Of a stretch of DNA of 64,000 nucleotides, positions 54,580 through 64,000 are shown piece by piece. Below the pieces are notes generated by a model. That model was given only the letters and a program-made list of their open reading frames with translations, did no database searches and was not told where the DNA came from. Position numbers and translations under genes: made by a program. Within the stretch, counting starts at the first letter, position 1; the number at the start of each line of letters is the position of its first letter. Source of the stretch: Neostapfia colusana (lineage: Eukaryota > Streptophyta > Magnoliopsida > Poales > Poaceae); contig JASWHV010000016.1 of the NCBI GenBank assembly GCA_030760725.1, positions 12,701,084 through 12,765,083 of the forward strand, read 5' to 3'.

Positions 54580-57500
54580 ATGTCTGCTAGTAACAATTCT
54601 GGTTTCAATTTGTGATCTGTGCTTGAGAAAGAAAAGCTCAATGGAGCTAACTTTATTGATTAGTATCGCAACCTGAGAATTGTTCTCAGGCAAGAGAAAA
54701 CTGAGTATGTTCTTGAGCAACCATACCCCAATGACCTCCCCGATGATGCAAATGCCGCAACTCGCAGGACTTATGAGAAGCACTGCGATGATGCGCTTAA
54801 TGCAAGCTGCCTCATGCTTGCCACAATGTCCCCTGATCTACAGAAATAGTATGAGCATACAAATGCTTATTCTATGATTCAGGGACTACGTGGAATGTTT
54901 GAGAACCAAGCAAGGGCTGAGAGATACAACATCTCAAAGTCCTTGTTCTCATGCAAGCTGATAGAAGGTAGCCCGGTCAGTCCCCATGTAATCAAGATGA
55001 TTGGTTACACTGAGAATTTGGACAAACTTAGTTCTGAACTCAAGGATGACCTGGCTATTGACGTTATTCTCCAGTCACTCTCAACGAGCTATGAGCCATT
55101 TATATTGAATTATCAAATGAATGGCATGGAGAAAATGTTGGCTGAATTCCATGGGATGCTTAAAACCGCCGAGGAAAGCATTAAGAAAAACACCACTCAT
55201 GTGATGATGGTTCAAAAGGAGAAAAAAAAAGAGGAAGCGTGTGACGCATCCTAAAGGCAAGGGAAAGGTTCCCAATGAGCCTACAAGCTCAAAGCCAAAG
55301 GGTAAATCAGGCCCTTCTCCTAATGAAGAATGCTTTAACTGTCATGCTAAAGGGCATTGGTCTAGGAACTGCAAGAAGTACCTGGAGGATAAGAAGAAGA
55401 AAGGAAGTGAGACTTCCACTTCAGGTATAAATGTTATGGAAATTAATATTGCTACATCTTCTAGTAAATCATGGGTATTTGATACCGGATCAATGATTCA
55501 CACTTACAAATCGTTGTTGGGTCTAAGTAAGACTAGAAGATTTGCAAAAGGCGAGTTGGATGTTCGGGTCGGCAATGGAGCAAAGGTTGCTGTCATAGCT
55601 ATCGGAACTTATCACTTGTCATTACCCTCAGGATTAGTTTTGGAATTAAATAATTGTTATTGCATTCCTTCTTTGAGCAAGAATATTTATCTTCTTCATG
55701 TTTGGAAGAAGTTAATGGTTATGAGATTATAATAAAGAAAAAATATTGTTCTATTTATTATAATAATATTTTCTATGTTCAATGTCCATTAGTGAATGGA
55801 TTATATGTTCTTGATCTTGAGGATAAAACAGTCTATAACATTAATACAAAAAGGGCTCGACGAAATGATCTAAATCCCACTTTTATTTGGCATTGTCGCT
55901 TAGGTCATATAAATGAGAAACACATTGAGAAACTCCATAAAGATAGTTTGTTAAGTTTATTTGATTTTGAATCACTTGACACATGCGAGTCTTGTTTGCT
56001 TGGGAAGATGACCAAAGCACCCTTCACTGGTCAAAGTGAGAGGGCAAGTGACTTGTTGGGACTTATACATACTGATGTATGTGGACCAATGAGATTCAGT
56101 ATTTCATTACTTTTACCAATGACTTTAGTAGATATGGATATGTCTATCTAATGAGGCACAAGTCTGAATCTTTTGAAAAGTTCAAAGAATTTCATAATGA
56201 AGTATAAAATCAGTTGGGCAAGACAATTAAACTTCTACGATCTGATCGTGGGGGTGAATATTTGAGCCATGAATTTTATGATCATTTAAAACAATGTGGA
56301 ATTGTTCCACAGTTGACTCCAACTGAAACGCCTCAATGGAATGGGGTGTCTGAGCGGAGGAACCGAACCTTGTTGGACATGGTTAGGTCGATGATGAGCC
56401 AGACTGATCTTCCACTATCCTTTTGGGGTTATGCTCTTGAAACTGCTGCATTTACACTAAACAGAGTCCCAACTAAGTCTGTTCAGAAGACACCATATGA
56501 GATGTGGACCGGGAAACGTCCCGGATTGTCTTTCCTTAAAGTTTGGGGATGTGATGCTTATGTCAAACGTTTGACGTTAGACAAACTTACTCCCAAATCA
56601 GATAAATGCTTCTTTGTGGGATATCCTAGGGAAACCAAAGGATATTATTTTTATAATAAAACGGAGGGTAAAGTGTTTACTGCTCGCAATGGTGTCTTCT
56701 TGGAGAAAGAGTTTCTCTCAAAAGGAGTTAGTGGGAGAAAGGTGCATCTTGAAGAAATTCAAGAAATACCTAAAAATGTTTCGGCACCCTCTAATCATAT
56801 ACAGGATGTACAAATGTTGTACAACCACTTGATGAAACACCAGCCCCACGAAGGTCTACAAGGGTACGTCGTGCAACTGAAAAGTTGACACTCCTAACCA
56901 CGGAACAACAGGACATGGTATTGTTGGACAATAATGAGCATGTGACCTACACTGAAGCAATAATGGGACTCGACTCTGAGAAATGGCTTGGAGCCATGGA
57001 ATCCGAAATAGAATCCATGCATGAAAATCAAGTTTGGAACTTGGTTGATCCAATTCGATGGTGTGAGACCGATCGATTGCTAGATTTTTAAGAAAAAGAC
57101 TGATATGGATGGAAAAGTTCACATCTATAAAGCATGATTGGTGGCGAAAGGTTTCAAACAAATTCAAGGTGTGGATTATGATGAAACATTTTCACCCGTT
57201 GCTATGCTAAAGTCTGTTCAGATTCTCCTAGCAATTGTTGCATATTTTGATTATGAAATATGGCAGATGGATGTCAAAATAGCCTTTCTTAATGGGAGTC
57301 TGACTGAGGATGTGTACATGACACAACCTGAGGGTTTTGTTGATCCTAAAAATGCTAGAAAAATATGCAAACTTCAAAAGTCCATCTATGGATTGAAGGA
57401 AGCATCTCGGAGTTGGAATCTACGTTTTGATGAAGTGGTCAAAGGGTTTGGTTTCATCAAAAACGTAGAAGAACCTTGTATTTACAAGAAGGTTAGTGGG

Positions 57501-58508
57501 AGCGCACTTATATTTCTGGTCCTATATGTAGATGACATATTGTTGATCGGAAATGACATTCCAGTACTAGATGCTGTTAAATCCTCATTAAGGAAAAGTT
57601 TCTCAATGAAGGATTTAGGAGAGGCAGCGTACATTTTGGGCATAAAGATCTATAGAGATAGATCTAAAAGGCTAATTGGATTAAGCCAAGACACATATAT
57701 TGACAAGATATTGAATCGGTTCAATATGCAAGATTCTAAGAAAGGTTTCTTGCCAGTGTTACATGGAATCACTCTAAGCAAAAGTCAGTGTCCTTTGACG
57801 CCTGCTGAGCAAAACAGGATGAGAGCGATTCCTTATGCTTCATCTATTGGATCTATCATGTATGCCATGTTGTGTACACGCCCAGATGTATCCTATGCTC
57901 TAAGTGTTACGAGCAGGTACCAATCAGATTATGGTGAGGCTCATTGGACAGTTATCAAAAATATTCTTAAGTACTTGAGGAGAACTAAGGATGTGTTCCT
58001 AGTGTTTGGAGGTGAAGAAGAGCTCGTTGTAAGAGGTTACACCGATGCTAGCTTCCAAACAGACAAGGATGACTCTAGATCGCAGTCCGGTTTTGTGTTC
58101 TGCCTCACTGGAGGGGCAGTGAGCTGGAAAAGTTCCAAGCAAGACACAGTAGCAGATTCAACGACGGAGGCGGAGTATATTGTAGCTTATGAAGCTGCAA
58201 AGGAAGATGTTTGGATCAGGAAATTTGTTTCTCAGTTGGGTGTTGTTCCTAGTGCGTCCGGACTTGTGGATCTCTATTGCGACAATAATGGAGCTATTGC
58301 ACAGGCAAAGGAGCCTAGATCACACAAAAGATCCAAACATATACTACGACGCTATCACCTCATTCAAGAGATTATCGACCGAGGTGATGTGAATATATGC
58401 AAGGTGCATACGGATTTGAATGTGGCAGATCCGTTGATAAAGCCTCTTCCACAATCAAAGCATGAGGCGCACACGAGATCTATGGGTATTAGATACTTAC
58501 ATCAGTGA
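54580..58508 (+). pseudogene. Nested Copia gag-pol polyprotein, disrupted
   Basis: The start at 54580 (MSASNNSGF) gives a gag with stops at 54613, 54661 and 54847. A shift follows in an A-run near 55230, and the zinc knuckle CFNCHAKGHWSRNC is at about 55330. Protease WVFDTGS (55470), GAG-pre-integrase WHCRLGHINEKHIEKL with CESCLLGK, and the integrase core LIHTDVCGPM, RSDRGGEY and SERRNRTL follow. RT has VAKGFKQIQGVDYDETFSPV, QMDVKIAFLNGSL and YVDD at 57525-57536. RNase H has YTDASFQTDKDD, DSTTEAEY and KHILRRYHL, ending at 58508. Further lesions lie near 55690, 56095, 56205, 56880 and 57090. The last uninterrupted frame is 57138-58508. Confidence 0.88.
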
Positions 58509-59425
58509 TCCTAGTGTGTACGTGGGAGACTTGTGTCATAGCTATGTTTATGTACTATTTGAGTAACTATTATTCACATTGATCATCAAGTATGTGACTT
58601 GTTCGTGAGACTCTTTGTTAATTATAATGTTACTCAAAATGATCCGTAGTCTACATCGTTGTATGAGATAATGATAGTACGCAGACTAGCACATGTTAAT
58701 TCATGATCACGTTTCACAGATCATAGATATGGAGATATCAAATTAATAATGTGAACACATGTTAGTGAACATGGTGTTGGATAGACCCATACTGAGACAC
58801 TGTTGGGATTGTTATTTACATATGTGCCATCAGTTGGTCTTGAGTGATACACCTACTAGATTCTTAGACCTGAGATCGCCAATGTTTCTCACTATGTGTA
58901 GTTGTGCACTTTGAAACTATCAAACGCTACTCCGTAACTTGGTGGTCATAAAAATAGTCTTCAGGTACATGATGAAGCATGGAATGATATGTGCACGGAT
59001 CAAGATGGGATTTGCCCCTCCTAAATAACAGGAGAGATATCTTTGGGCCCCTCGAGATAGTTGGATTGTAAAGTGCATGGCCATGCCAAAGTGATTAAGG
59101 AGTTAATCATTATGACTAAAAGTTAGTCATAGATTGAATCCACTATTTGATCGAGTGAATGGTCGAGCTATCACAAGGATGGCACGTATCTCGCCTTGAG
59201 CTTGACTGGTATCGTGTGGCAAAGGAATTAGCATGTGAATGTATCTAGGTTAAGCCGATATGATCTTTATGTACATTCGGGAGTCAGTATGTTCTGCTAG
59301 GTACCTCTACTGACTTGTGTTTGAAAACAGTTTTCATTCATAACCGACTGTACATGAACCTAACGGGTCACACACTTAAGGGGGTGGAATATTGAAAAAC
59401 TTGGCTATATGATTATCTCTAGTGC
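58509..59425 (+). other. 3' untranslated region of the nested Copia
   Basis: Between the RNase H stop and the polypurine tract I see no ORF or repeat. This is a long 3' untranslated region. Confidence 0.6.
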
Positions 59426-59435
59426 AAGTGGGAGA
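59426..59435 (+). promoter_or_regulatory. Polypurine tract of the nested Copia
   Basis: AAGTGGGAGA followed by a single T directly before the 3' LTR at 59437, the usual tract of BARE/Tork-type elements. Confidence 0.8.
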
Positions 59436-59436
59436 T

Positions 59437-59946
59437 TGTTGGTGATATGCCCAAGAGGCAATCATAACAATTCGGATAAAGGCCTGATGATATTTGATCC
59501 ATAAGAAATTAGGGTACTAATGGGCCTGTGGCCTAAAAGCCCATTAGCGCGCCTTTAAATATGAGAGGTAGGGTTAGGGGCAGAGCTCCCCACCACGTAG
59601 CAGCCCTAGCCGCCCCTAGCCGCCGCCCCTCACAGGCCACACGCTGAAACCTCTGTCGCGCGCGCGGTGCTAGCACACCGACGCACGGCGTTCCTCCCTG
59701 TACGTGTGGACTCCGTGGAGGTGCTGCTGTCACTGCTGCGCTGATCGGCTATGGTGACGTGACGACGTTCCTGTGACGAGGATTCAGGAGGAGACGAACG
59801 TGATCGTCTACTTCTCCTACACCGACGCGCATCTACGATCCGATGTGCTGCGCGTCTAGTGGTAACAATCCATGACCTCCTTACTCGCATGTTTCCTGGG
59901 TGATACGGTTAAATTGCTAAAGTAGCGCATCGCCTATTTCCCTACA
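59437..59946 (+). mobile_element. 3' LTR of the nested Copia (510 bp)
   Basis: It ends TTTCCCTACA and is followed by TSD GTTTC at 59947-59951. It differs from the 5' LTR by about 30 substitutions, many of them C/T or G/A, and one 1-bp indel. Confidence 0.92.
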
Positions 59947-62635
59947 GTTTCAGCCGCCGGCGACCTCACCAACGTGTTCAGCGTGGGGGGAAATGGGGGG
60001 GGGGGGGGTGCGGCCAGCAGGGGGTCCGGAGGTGGCTGGGAAGCGCCTTTCCGGCGACCTCGCCGGAGGGAGCCGCCACTGTTCTGTTTGGCGCGAGGCT
60101 GGAGGTTAGGGATGACTAGTGGGACCCACTGTCAGCATTTAAACATTTTCCAGATTTTCCCACTTTAGTTCAAACTTTGGAGAGCCATAACTTTGTGTAG
60201 GAGTGTCCAAAAATTGTGAAACAAATTTTGCTGGATTCCTATCAAAGAGTACTATCGAAGGGTGCAGCCCAATGTTTATGAAAATCCCTGGATTTGGCTC
60301 ATTAATTCAGTTAAGGAAAATATTGTATGAATTTTCACAGGAGTTCTGTTTATTGGAAAATTCCCAAATTTGTACAGTACATTCTTCCAAAAATCCTTGA
60401 ACTCCAGTAAACATTTCATAGGCATTGGACCCCATTTGATTGGTCAAATGATGTGTTCATTCCTTATGTCTCTGAAAAATGGGAAAAATGAACAGAGACA
60501 TTTTCAGCTTTTCCCCAATCTTTGTAAAATTTATAGCTCCATGTAGAAAACTCCAAAAATGGTAAAACCAAATCCTATGCACTCAGGATATTTTGTACTT
60601 AACAAAAAGTCTACTTTTCAGCATAGGAAAGCTTAATATCTAGGGGTTAAAAGCAGGTTAGTGAAAACCACATAAGGATTTTTTGTGCTCATATGAAGCC
60701 ATGTCATGAGCTCAATTTTTGCACACTGCCTAAATACCTTCCACAGAAGCTGTGGTTAAATTCTCAGCTTCATTGGACCTCTGGAACTTGAGCTACCATC
60801 TTTTAGGTTAAAGTGTTCATATAATGGACTTAATCACATGGTGATCACTAGTATCTCTTTTCACCCTAGCTTTCATCATCTCTAAGGTTGTAGATCCAAC
60901 AATAGAAACCTTGCTGTTGTTTGTCCCTTTTAGGTGTGAGTTAACTGGTACAACAGTTTTGAATCATTTTCTAAATTGCTTTTGAATACATGTGCATAAA
61001 TCATCTTAATAGCACGTGACGGCGACGTTCAATGAGGACTCGACTCTGCAGCAAGGATCTCCATCTCGTGATGAGTTTGGTGGATTCTCCGGAGGTACTA
61101 ACTCCTAGCTTCTAACAAAACCGTTAAGCAAGGCAAGCCCCGGTTTGCATATCGTTACCATTTTAAATTTTGCTTTACTTCACCTTGTGTGTATTAGACT
61201 TGATATTGTGCATTATGTCTAGGATGTTTGAAACCCACTTGCATGGCTATTACACCCCTGAGTAGAAGATTTAGTGTAGGCTTTGCCTCTTTGTAGATGC
61301 TAGGCTAATGTTGTAGCTAGCTCGATAGAAGTCGAGTAGTAAAAAGCTACTCGCGAGAAAGGTCGAGTAATGGAGTTACTCGCGAGAGGTTGATTATAAG
61401 AGCACCCTCATAAAAAATGAGATGGGGACGGGGATGTCCCTGTAGGATGGAGCGCTCAAGGTTGGTCTCGACCTGCGATGGGTGTGGCAATGCTTGAGAC
61501 CACATTTGGGCTGGACCGGGATGGTAAGGCAAATGTGGAGGTTGGTTGTAGCCCCGTCCGTGTCGGTTAAGGACCGTATGTATGCGGCCCTGCTGGACAA
61601 GATTGAGCTGTACCGGATATATAGTGGGGTATGGGACCCATGAAACCGATGTAACTCGATGGACCGTGATATAGAAACTCATCCTTAGCGTGGGAATAGC
61701 GTTGAGAAGGCGGGAGGTGTAAATCCTTTAGCGGGCAACTTCGACGTGTCCGCGTAGAGGACCATCCTGCTCGGCGCGAAGCGTTTTTCTATGTCGGGGT
61801 GTCGTGTGAAAGGTTGCTGCATACAACGTAAGAAAGAGCTCTTGAGAGTGTTTTTCGAGGCGGGTGTATGTGTCGTGTATTCCGGGTTGTTATTGATTCG
61901 AATCATCGTCGCTCGCGGAAGAGGATTGAGCATACTTGCCCACTGCGCCGTGACATAGTAAGAAGAGAAACTAAGTCTCTTAACTTGTTGTTTGTGGATT
62001 AATCACTGTATTGGAACCTTGACTGAAGTAGATATAGAGCCAACTAAATTTCATTTCCGCCTTAGGCTAGCAACATCGGGATAAGCATTTCTTGTTTGAT
62101 TGTGGACCTCCCATGTTGTGAGGCGTGAGGACCACTAAAATGAAGGCTAAAAGAATCTGAATATAAGGATCAAGTTTAGTCAAGCTGCATTTTGCAAATT
62201 CCTATTCCTACTGTCTTACTACCCCTGCATGTAGAGTTACATGTTTAGGATTGACGGTTAAGTCTTGTTGAGCCTTAGTGGTCACGGTTGCTTCTGAGTT
62301 GTTTTGCAGGTAGTAGGATGCCTGCTATGAAGAGGGTTGTTCGGTGAGACGACGAACCTAACGGTTCGTTATACTAATTGGAAATCTAGCCACTGCCTTT
62401 CTTTGGTCAAGCTAGTAGGAAGCGTTCACGGGCTGAACGACTTCTCTTCGGCGTAGTTAGGGTCGAGAGTGAGTAGATTGTCCAGTTTTACATTCCGCTG
62501 CGTGTGTACTTATGTTGTTAAAGAACTTATCTTGAGTAAAAAAATGGTTCGTTATGTTCTTATCGTCTTTTCGTGCATGCTGTTGGGTGCCGCATCGCAC
62601 GGCACCACCCACTGCGATCACCGGGCCTCACAGCA

Positions 62636-62647
62636 TGGTATCAGAGC
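62636..62647 (+). promoter_or_regulatory. Primer-binding site of TK3
   Basis: TGGTATCAGAGC, a perfect iMet-type primer site, three bases past the LTR end at 62632. Confidence 0.88.
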
Positions 62648-64000
62648 CGCATTGCGAATAGCATGCATGAAAAGAGCATATTTTTGAAAACTTAGGAGTA
62701 TACGAGTGAGGAACGTATAGTATACCCACATAAGGAGTATTATTTGCATAGTTACTTAAGGTGACAAGCTAACAGTGTGTTACTCTTCAGTATTTCAATT
62801 CTGTAATGACGCACCTACGTGGACGTAAGAATGGTAAGCAACGCCACCAAAAGCGGATCAATTTCGGTTAGCTCACCCATACGAGGAAAGTAGTGTGGGA
62901 TGTTCCGTTCAGCAATGGACGGGAAGTGAATATGTTTTCTAAGACTCTTCATGTCTTAGAGACATATGAATGGCACTAGCCTCCAGTGCGCAAACCCAGG
63001 GGCAAGAGGAGGAGACCCCATCGTGTGGTTTGTAACACGAAGTATATTCTCTATGACTCTTCATGTCCTATGAGGCTTACAAAAGCGCTGTTCCACCGGT
63101 GTGCTTTATTGCAAAAGGTGTGGAGCCCCTGTCGGGTGGTGAATAACCCGATCATGTACCTTGAGACGTGGCTTGACTCAAGGACGGCCCGTATGGCAAT
63201 GATACGGGGCGTATGCTTTTACTATGATATGGACTTGCCTGTAATGACAAACCATTGAGTGCATCACTATTGAGTGGTTTTCTGCAGGTACCTTAACCAC
63301 GTTAGTACATGTCGTGTTGAAAACGTTTGTGAGTGATCGTTTTAGTGCCACCATTTGAAACGTATATGCCGGTATAAAGCCGGTTAGGATTTTAATTTGG
63401 TGAGGAAACGTAGTACCGTGATGTGTTTTGTACCGCATGAAAAAGAAGGTTTGAAAAGAAAAAGAGTAAATTTGGAGTCTAGGATTCTATTAGGGGGTAA
63501 TGAACTCCTATATTGAACTAAGAGTCAATTGGGAGTATAGATTTATTCACAAAGACTTAGGAATAACCTCCCCTGTTTTCGGCAGAATTTTGCTGAAGTT
63601 GAACAGGACATAACTTTTGTTTGGTTGAACCAATGGAGGTGAGTGATACATTTGGAAAGCTATTAAAGTCTTCTACAACTCTTCAGTAGAACTCCAGATC
63701 AGAATCACCCTCCAAATGGATTAAATTCTCAGAGGAGTGTGAACTGCCCAAAAACAGGGCAGGCACAAATTGCTGTCTGGAAATTTCTGTATTTCGACCA
63801 TAACTTTCTGTAGAAAAATCTCTAAGGTTTATGTAATAAACTGTTGGAAAATTTAGCCTATGTGCTACGACTTGGTAGTTCAAAGTTTCTCCAGATTTGG
63901 AGTTTAAAGTGATGAAATCTTGCGGACAAAACAGCCACTTGCAAAGGAGGTGCTGTCAAAATTGTTCCAGATTTCTTTCAACTTTGAAATATCACAACTT
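62648..64000 (+). mobile_element. TK3 leader region (partial, runs off the window)
   Basis: Non-coding leader homologous to 1-888. It contains two degenerate direct modules of about 116 bp: ACTCTTCATGTCTTAG at 62942 and ACTCTTCATGTCCTATG at 63057, each followed by a GTGTGGTTTGTAAC- or GGGTGGTGAATAAC-type block. The remaining 63300-64000 is AT-rich without an ORF; gag would lie beyond the window. Confidence 0.65.

Larger units (their letters stand above)
52733..59946 (+). mobile_element. Tork/Angela-like Copia retrotransposon, complete but decayed
   Basis: This 7214-bp element has two LTRs (52733-53243 and 59437-59946), an iMet primer site, gag-pol with Copia domain order, a polypurine tract and TSD GTTTC. 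The LTR start TGTTGGTGATATGCCC resembles grass BARE/Angela and TAR elements. The two LTRs differ at roughly 30 positions of 510 by eye, about 6 percent. All major domains are still present but the reading frame is broken repeatedly, so it is non-autonomous. Confidence 0.92.
51244..62632 (+). mobile_element. 5' LTR of TK3, split by a nested Copia
   Basis: It starts TGTAACAGCCC at 51244 and ends GGGCCTCACA at 62632, three bases before the primer site. Removing 52733-59951 leaves about 4170 bp, matching the TK1 and solo TK LTRs. Preceding bases are ATGGT; the partner TSD is beyond the window. Shared landmarks with the other copies are the GTCGAGTAG block (61330), a CGTTCACGGGCTGAACG block (62427) and a TGGGTGCCGCATCGCACGGC block near the end. 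Confidence 0.8.

Noticed and set aside
1..64000. tRNA genes at TGGTATCAGAGC sites
   Set aside because: The 12-mers at 889, 44409 (degenerate), 53245 and 62636 adjoin LTR ends and are primer-binding sites; no cloverleaf surrounds them.

Overview
This window is plant repeat DNA, almost certainly from a grass (Poaceae). The sequence shows full or partial Copia and other LTR retrotransposons, three En/Spm (CACTA) DNA transposons, a LINE reverse-transcriptase remnant and a small hAT-like element, nested up to four insertions deep. I see no intact host gene, tRNA, rRNA or CRISPR array. Every recognisable coding region is transposon-derived and carries stops, frameshifts, deletions or insertions. 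The grass assignment rests on the element types (SIRE-type Copia with a third ORF, long-LTR elements starting TGTAAC, CACTA elements with NNACGACGG/GCGACGG subterminal repeats); the species cannot be read from the sequence.

Layout. 1-4935: leader and 5' LTR of a long-LTR element (called TK1 here, minus strand) inserted into the gag of a second LTR family (B1, 4936-6614, minus). 6696-7884: solo LTR of family B (B2) with target-site duplication (TSD) ACAAT. 8255-9222: LINE reverse-transcriptase remnant. 9231-9948: hAT-like non-autonomous element. 9991-13329: CACTA1 (TSD CAT), which lacks the TNP2 transposase. 13333-13818: RNase H-like remnant. 13819-48184: CACTA2 (TSD ATA), split by a SIRE-type Copia element (17056-46040, minus). 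The 3' LTR of that Copia was itself split by CACTA3 (18544-31931), whose transposase gene was then hit by a 4.3-kb solo LTR of the TK family (24166-28430, TSD ACAGG). The Copia gag was separately hit by another solo LTR (40299-43870, TSD TTTGA). 48188-49581: unrecognised flank. 49582-51243: family B element (B3, plus) with LTR, primer-binding site and gag start, cut by TK3 (5' LTR 51244-62632, plus). A Tork/Angela-like Copia (52733-59946, TSD GTTTC) sits inside the TK3 LTR. The TK3 leader then runs off the window at 64000.

How the parts relate. The order of insertion can be read from TSDs and interrupted frames: host, then CACTA2, then the SIRE Copia, then CACTA3, then the TK solo LTR. The three CACTA elements share a homologous second gene (PF03004-like), but only CACTA3 keeps most of a TNP2 transposase. 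CACTA1 and CACTA2 carry TTTACGACGG-type subterminal repeats, whereas CACTA3 carries TTTGCGACGG, which suggests different transposase-binding specificities. Two unrelated retrotransposon families carry repeat arrays in the LTR just upstream of a clear TATA box: 110-bp tandem units in family B, and dispersed GGACTAGTCC palindromes in the SIRE Copia. These are the most interesting unexplained structures here.
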